Below are positions 58,014 to 64,000 of a stretch of 64,000 nt of DNA, piece after piece. Position 1 is the first letter of the stretch. Each line of letters starts with the position of its first letter. Source of the DNA: Gymnopus androsaceus JB14 (taxonomy: Eukaryota; Basidiomycota; Agaricomycetes; Agaricales; Omphalotaceae); contig ML769450.1 of the NCBI GenBank assembly GCA_009733575.1, positions 186,001-250,000 on the forward strand, in the 5' to 3' direction. Below the pieces are notes generated by a model. It did not search any database and was not told where the DNA came from. It saw only the letters and a program-made list of their open reading frames with translations. The position numbers and the translations under genes were made by a program.

Positions 58014-59752
58014 TTATCTGGGCACATGACTGTGATGAGTGGAATGGAATGTGTCATGCCCAAGTAATTGATTGGGCAGAGTTGTTGATACCTGGCAGTA
58101 AAGTCAGGGCAAATATTACTAAGAGATGCATAAAGTATGACTTCTACTATGTTTGGCGAAGGGGAGTAGATTCAGGCCTGCGCTCAAGTTGCACATTTAC
58201 GACTTCTTGAGTGCAATGGCGGCATGAAGAGATTGAACACAGCGCTCCAGGACTGAGGCCGGAGAGTTGTCGAAATATGACAGGATGCATGTGGATCTAG
58301 CACTCCATGACTGAGCTCAGAGGCAAATTGTATCATTGTTCATTAGGCTAATCAAAATCTGAAGCTAGCGCTTCAAGGCTGAGATTGGAAGCAGACCGTC
58401 ATGTCTCTGAGACCAGAAGCCGGAATCCAAGACTGAGCCTGGAGGCAAATCATTATGTTAGAAAGGCGGAGTAGATTGAGAAAGGTCACTCTTCGCTTAA
58501 GTTGCACATTTACGACTTCTTGAGTGCAATGGCGGCATGAAAAGATTGATTGCAGCGCTCCAGGACTGAGGCCGGATAGATTTGTCAAACTATCACAGGA
58601 TGTGTATGGATATAGCACTCCAGCAGGCCATTCAAAATTTGAATCTAGCACTTCAAGGCTGAGCTCGGAAGCAGATTGTCGTGTTTGTGAGGCCATCAGG
58701 CAATTAGAGCATAGCTCTCTAAGGACAATTGTTATTTGGTATGCTATCTAGTGCTCCAAGGCTGAGCCTGGAGACAAACCGTCACTCGACATGCTAGTAC
58801 CCCAAAGACTGAGCCTGGAGGCAGATCGTTAGGTTATAAAGGGGATTAGATTGAGGGAAGTTACCCTGTGCTCAAGTTGCACACTTATGACTTCTTGAGT
58901 GCAACTGGGTGGGATGGTGGTGGTTGGTGAGAAGAAGAAGTGAAGCACAGCACATTGATGGTCAGACATTGCGGGCCGAATGATGCTTACAAAGCGTCGG
59001 GACTCCGATGCTTAGTCATATACTTTCATGCCACTAGCGTACATGTCAAAGTGTCGATTTAGAGTTAGCTCTCGCAATCAGTTATCAGTCATGTAACTGT
59101 TCTTGATCAAGCATCAAGTAGGCACCAAGGTGGCACATGAGGACTGAGTCACTGTTTTGAGCGGCTAGATGAGTTTTTGAGCATCTGAACCCAGGCAACT
59201 GGGCAGTCACCAGACAGTGACTGGGCAGTAACTGGCAGTAACTGGGTACTGGCATAAAAGTTAGTGAATTACGCGTGTGAAAGATCAAAGACCACAGGAC
59301 CTTTCCCGGGCGCAAAAGATGGTCTTTTAGCAGCGGTAAAGGTCTTTCATCCTGATTCCTTTTCCAGGTGGAATCATAACAATTTACCAGGCGAAATTGA
59401 TTTTGTCTTCCTATCAAAATACTGACTAATTCCCATGAACTTTTTCGGCCGGGATTATATATGAAAAAGATTATATTATTCTAACCATATTCCGGGCGCA
59501 ATATATAATCTGTTTCAATCGAAATCTTTGGCGAAATTTATCATCATTTACTTCATCTTTTTCGAAATAAATTTCGGCCATTTTATAATCAATCCTGCAG
59601 AGTGTATGCTGCTTTTGAAGGCTTCTGCACTCAATGGAGGAGGAATTATGGAGTGAATAGAGGCATTTTCAGGGTCTCTGAAAAACATTCAATATGTATC
59701 TCAAGTGATCTTGAATGCATTGGGCAATATGTTTATTTGCCATTGGAAATTC

Positions 59753-59912
59753 TTGGGTATCCCTAGGGTATCCCTAGGGTATTCCTGGTTATCCCTAGGG
59801 TATTCCTGGGTATCCCTAGGGTATTCCTGGGTATCCCTAGGGTATTCCTGGGTATCCCTAGGGTAATCCTGGGTATCCCTAGGGTATTCTGGGTATCCCC
59901 AGGCGTATCCCT
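59753..59912. repeat. Minisatellite, about seven to eight units of 20-21 bp
   Basis: Units of TGGGTATCCCTAGGGTATTCC type; the core CCCTAGGG is palindromic. Not present at the left flank of L. Confidence 0.9.
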
Positions 59913-60226
59913 ATAAACACCTGCAAGGACTTGAGGTTATCATCTGAATGAATGGATGTATTATTGGTTTTTTCTCGGAGATCTGTGTATAATGCCTAAT
60001 GCAACCTCCTAGCAGTATATGTATGCACTAAATATCCTTCAAAGCAATATTGATTGCCCAAAGATGTAATATTGTAAGCTTTGATTCATTGTAATCAAAG
60101 AATTGATTGGTTCAAAATAAGGCATTCATTATAACATTCAAAGCATCTATATATTGATTGCGCCATGTATGTACATACCTATCTAATTGAAAAATAGCAG
60201 ATAAACAAGCCAGCTATCAACACCCA
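59913..60226. other. AT-rich intergenic
   Basis: No gene or repeat seen; 3' flank of the Asn-rich gene. Confidence 0.5.
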
Positions 60227-62363
60227 TTATTCAGCATCTCCGTTGCTATTACCGTTTTCCTCACCATTGCTAGAGCCATTGCCATTGCCATTGCTACCAT
60301 TGACCTCACTGCTGCTATTGCCATTTCCCCTGCCATTGCCATTGTTGTCATTGCCATTGTTATTGTTATTGTTGCCATTGCTGTTGCCATTGTCGGCGTC
60401 GGTACCTCCCTGACCAATGGCAGATGACTTTGTGCTTGCAGCAAATGCATTCAAGTCAGCATAGTCATATGTCTGGGAAGGAAAAATGTCAGGCCCAGTG
60501 GTTCTAGAAAGGTAGACAGGAATGAGTGCAACAATTATGATGACGTTTTCACAACACTCACAACATCGCTTCGTATAACTCAGTTTGTAAGAGGTCAACA
60601 TAGTCAGCTGACAACTCCTGGAGGTTGGTCATTGTATTTGTCACGGCGCGGTAGCTATTCACAAACATTAGAAAGGGAGCCACACAGCATAGATCATGAA
60701 GACTTCACTGGCTGGCCAGATTAGTAGCTGAGAATGGATGATCCATTCTATAACCAGATGCATATTCTTGCAGAACGTGGCCTATCTTTGTACATTGCAA
60801 GAGTAGTGAGCATTTAGACAGGCTTATCAATGAATTCAGACATACCAAAACAACAATCATGATAATCAAGGGAATGGGGATACATTTTTCTCAGTGGAGT
60901 TGCTGAACTAGCACTGAATCCTGCTTGGGTTTGTTTTCAATGAAGTATCCACATAATAGCTGGCCAATTAGGGGTGAACGGAAAGGGAAACGGTCATTTG
61001 TCCTAGTCTGATAGTGACAATGCTTAATTAATACCAAAATACTTAGCTATGAGAATAAGCAAACCTCTAAGTCCACTCCAGAATGGTGGTAACGCCGGTC
61101 TTTGAGAAGCCATGTGACCAAAGATATCTAGGCAAAAGATGAATATGGAAGAAGTTCAAAGGTCATTAACTTGCACACACAATTTCTTGGGAACTTCGCA
61201 TCCCAGGGATGTCAAAGTATTGGGCAGTGCGGATACGAGTTTCTCTCCCAATGTCTAGACAAATAGCAGATGCCCCATAATTCATCTCATAAAAGGAATG
61301 TTAGGTTAGGCTAAGGCGAGAGAGTAACTGCATACTTACAAACTTAACAAGTTTATCCCTTCCCTCTGGGTCATCATTAACTGTCTTTAAAGACTCAACC
61401 AAATCAGCGCCCCTGCCCTCTTTCACCAACCTTTCTATTTCGTCGGTAAATGTAGGCCAACTAAACAAGGGGTCCTCTGGACACATGTTGACTGTGCACT
61501 GTTGCCATTCGAGCACAGCGTTTTGCCAACCTAGCCAGTTTAGGATTTGCGAATTCTGAAAGCAGGACCTTGGAGCTCAAACCCCTGTCTTTCCTGGACT
61601 TGCTTCTCTGAGAGTTTGGGAGGTTAACATCCTCGACCATGATCTAGGTAAAAGCAGTCATACATATAAAGGGTATTAGAAACGGAGAGTATTATAACAC
61701 GTACATTGTCTTCATCCTCTTCATTATCGTCTTCTCGATTTTCTTCCCCATTTTCAACACTTTCGTTGTCATCGTCATCCGAAACAGGCTCATTGTCTTT
61801 CTGGCTGGACCCTAGAAGCAGATCAGCAAGGGAAAGGGACAATCAACACAACGAGATGTACCTTTACTGACATCTTGCAAGAAATCATCTCAGTCTCATT
61901 CAGTTGATTCTCTTCAAAGAAAAATATCAGAATAGGTATCATGCAAATTGAAAGAGGATACATACTTTGAGGGAGGGGCACAGGAGCTGCATGGATGAGG
62001 GTCGACATATAATTGGTCAATTGAACGGACTCTCCGGTGGCCTTTCCTTGAAGAGATTGAATAAGATTTATTTTGGAACAAAAAAACAATCAAGAGCATA
62101 CCTGCTACTGTCATTGTTCCATTTGTCTGGCTATTTGAGCGACTCCCACCTCCGTTAACAACAGATGTAAGGGGTTTCAACACTTCACCACCCAATTTCG
62201 TCTTCAACTTCTTAGAAGGTTGCGAAGAGTTGCCATGATTGCTTTTACGCTTCCTGGGAGGACTGAGAAGAATTTTCCGCATCATCCTTTGGCGAGCATG
62301 AGTTGGGTAAGTTGGGTTTGATCAATTGCTTCGAAGGTTTCTTTGGCTTCTGAGAGGTAGACA
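60227..62363 (-). CDS. Hypothetical Asn-rich protein, exon structure partly resolved
   Basis: A minus-strand spliced gene is likely. Start at 62363 (MSTSQKPKKPSKQLIKPNLP); next a basic NLS-like stretch (PPRKRKSNHGNSSQPSKKLK), reached only after a change of frame; then 61842-61702 with LADLLLGSS and a run of Asp/Glu/Asn, a clean intron to IMVEDVNLPNSQRSK, then LNWLGWQNAVLEWQQ and TFTDEIERLVKEGRGADLVE, and last an Asn/Gly/Ser-rich tail (60400-60230) ending NSNGDAE. Such basic-acidic ORFs are often found beside agaricomycete DNA transposons. Whether all parts belong to one gene is uncertain; 60600-61300 is not resolved. Confidence 0.4.
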
Positions 62364-62519
62364 TGATGAGTAGAATGTACAGAGGACAAGTCAAAATGAA
62401 CTGATGTTTATACCCATCTCATTATGACTCGACTCTTCATGGCTTGACTCTTCATGACTCGACTCTTCAATACTCAGTTCAATATATTGTCTGGTAGCTA
62501 TATTTACTCTGCATGTTGT

Positions 62520-64000
62520 TTACAAAAAATGACTTGCATCTGTCAAGAATATTATTAGTAGTCCAAGATGGATCCCAGTTAGCTCTGCTGGGCGTGAGCA
62601 TGCAGCTTTGTCGAATATCTGTGAGGTAAACGATCGCACCCCGATCTTGATACTTAGAATCTTTGAAGGCTGGACACGGTACATGCCTGTGTCCGACTCG
62701 GGTGAAGTAAAGTTAGTGAACCAAGTCACATAAGCCAACGGTTCTGTAGGCCATTCCATAGGCGCATCTTTAGGAAAACCGTTCCGAGTAACAGTCGTGG
62801 GTAGGCGGAAGATTACTCTCAGCCTGGCTACTCTGCAGTCTAGTATCATTAGCATCCAGTAGGAACAAAGAAATGAATACAGTACCATCAAGAGCAGTTG
62901 ACTGTGCATCATCGCCAACCATTACAATGAGAGTATCGAATCGCGGAATGTGTGAGCGCCTGGAGACGGGAATGGCCTTAACGGTTTCATGTATCCCATC
63001 CAAATCGTCATCGAATAGATTGCTCGGTGAGAACTTGTACCGGTGCCAGACATCCAACTGGGTAAATGGGAGGGTACCGGCAAGCGCCAGTTGATCTGGA
63101 ACTCGGCGGCCAAGGGGAAGAAAAGCATTCAAGAACAGCTTTAAATGGGCTAAGAATCCCGGAGCAGCATGTGAGATAAGGATTTGTGCTAAACTTTTCT
63201 TCGATTCTGCGGGATATTTCGCCAAGATTAGTTGTCCTCTTATTGGTGGAGAGGCATTATAACCCTTTCCAACTCGATCAGATCTCTTTGCAACATCAAA
63301 AACCGTATCCTCCTCTGTGTTTGTTCCCACATCCTCACCATCTCTCTGTAGCTCCTCCTCTGTACTTCCAGCATCGTTGCTCTTGGATTCATCCAGCCAA
63401 GACCTGTAGAAATCATACGACGCAATCTTTTCCTGCCTGGAGAGCCACTTGACCATTTGAGGGAAATGATCCCGCTTGTTGCTGGCTTTCCAGCCTTCCT
63501 TGGCAAAGTCAATGTGTAAGCGTTCGAACATCTCTGTGTTGTAGTTATCAGTAGTGCCCAACCAGCGAATGGATTCAATATAATGAAGGAGGGAATGAAA
63601 CTTGGGAATATTGAAATCCTCTCGAATGTCTTTCCAAATGAAATATGAACGGTAGTTGTGCCAGTTGTCTAACTCTTCTTGTAGATAGCGCAGTGTTTCT
63701 TCATCGTGTGAAGAGTACTGAGCGAGATGGATGAAGCTGAGTAGACTCCTGCAGGCTTTGATGCCTTCGGAATCAATCTTGCCAACCAAACAAGAAAGCA
63801 AAATCCTTGCGATATGTTTCCGTTCAGTTCCCGAGACTTGAGCTAGTTTCGAAATCCCATCCTTGAAATGACGTACTCCACATGCTGGTGGAAGACATCT
63901 AATCCTGGCATCTAACTCGTCCTCTCCCATTACCTCCTGCACCCACCCAATAAGATGCTTTAGCACTCCCTGGTACAGTTGATGAAGTATATCAGGGAGA
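62520..64000 (-). mobile_element. Plavaka-type transposase, 3' part, runs off the window
   Basis: C-terminal part of a fungal DNA transposase of the Plavaka group (CACTA-related or KDZ-like). The frame from 63966 reads LLSFIHLAQYSSHDEETLRY, FNIPKFHSLLHYIESIRWLG, TTDNYNTEMFERLHIDFAKE, FPQMVKWLSRQEKIASYDFY, which is a hallmark of the group. An intron near 62827-62880 leads to VARLRVIFRLPTTV, LAYVTWFTNFTSPESDTGMY and a stop at 62520. The frame is intact over 480 codons, so the copy may be young; the N-terminal catalytic part and terminal repeats lie outside the window. Confidence 0.85.

Larger units (their letters stand above)
55130..59610 (-). repeat. Right arm (R) of the giant inverted repeat
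   Basis: Reverse complement of L 38050-43715 without the A-B interval and with a one-unit VNTR. Near-identical from 55658 on; 55130-55657 is the corrupted tail. Outer edge: CTCTGCAGGATTGATTATAA in the L sense. Confidence 0.9.

Overview
The window reads as a basidiomycete fungus, most likely an agaricomycete. Genes are interrupted by many short GT-AG introns of about 45-65 nt and are packed tightly on both strands. The recognisable families fit: NBP35, RPAP1, U2AF large subunit, FIS1, class II fumarase, a cytochrome b5-fused sphingolipid desaturase, a UPF0014 permease, an atypical fungal kinase and a Plavaka-type transposase.

Bases 1-25.7 kb are a conserved housekeeping block: an ABHD12-like hydrolase (+), NBP35 (-), three tandem copies of a repeat-rich hypothetical protein resembling DUF7330 (+; the middle copy is frameshifted), a UPF0014/FetB-like permease (+), RPAP1 (+), a delta-8 sphingolipid desaturase (-), a coiled-coil protein (-), fumarase (-), U2AF large subunit (-), FIS1 (+) and an M50B-like membrane metallopeptidase (-). 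The roles are independent housekeeping functions (Fe-S assembly, Pol II assembly, splicing, mitochondrial fission, TCA cycle, lipid modification); no pathway cluster is evident. Three of these genes (desaturase, U2AF, FIS1) carry a single missing base in a G/C run inside conserved protein, which suggests consensus errors more than pseudogenes.

Bases 25.7-37.6 kb are sparser: a decayed gene and an atypical kinase that share a duplicated upstream region, a secreted S33-like hydrolase, a small ABM-like (dimeric alpha/beta barrel) protein, and a transposon-type ORF remnant.

Bases 38.0-59.6 kb are a repeat nest. A 5.7-kb unit (38050-43715) returns inverted at 50250-52805 and 55130-59610, so most of this interval is a giant interrupted palindrome. 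The unit contains an unrecognised 199-aa single-membrane-span ORF, remnants of a chromovirus (Ty3/gypsy) integrase C-terminus plus chromodomain, and a 0.69-kb foldback element with very long terminal inverted repeats. Between the arms lie a gene with two internal tandem-repeat arrays, a G/C-rich minisatellite built on the palindrome GGGCAGCTGCCC, a 25-base N gap, a truncated F-box gene and a RING-like gene that form a second, smaller inverted repeat. Bases 52806-55657 look like a corrupted, indel-rich copy of neighbouring sequence.

Bases 59.6-64 kb end with a minisatellite, an Asn-rich hypothetical gene and the 3' part of a Plavaka transposase running off the window.
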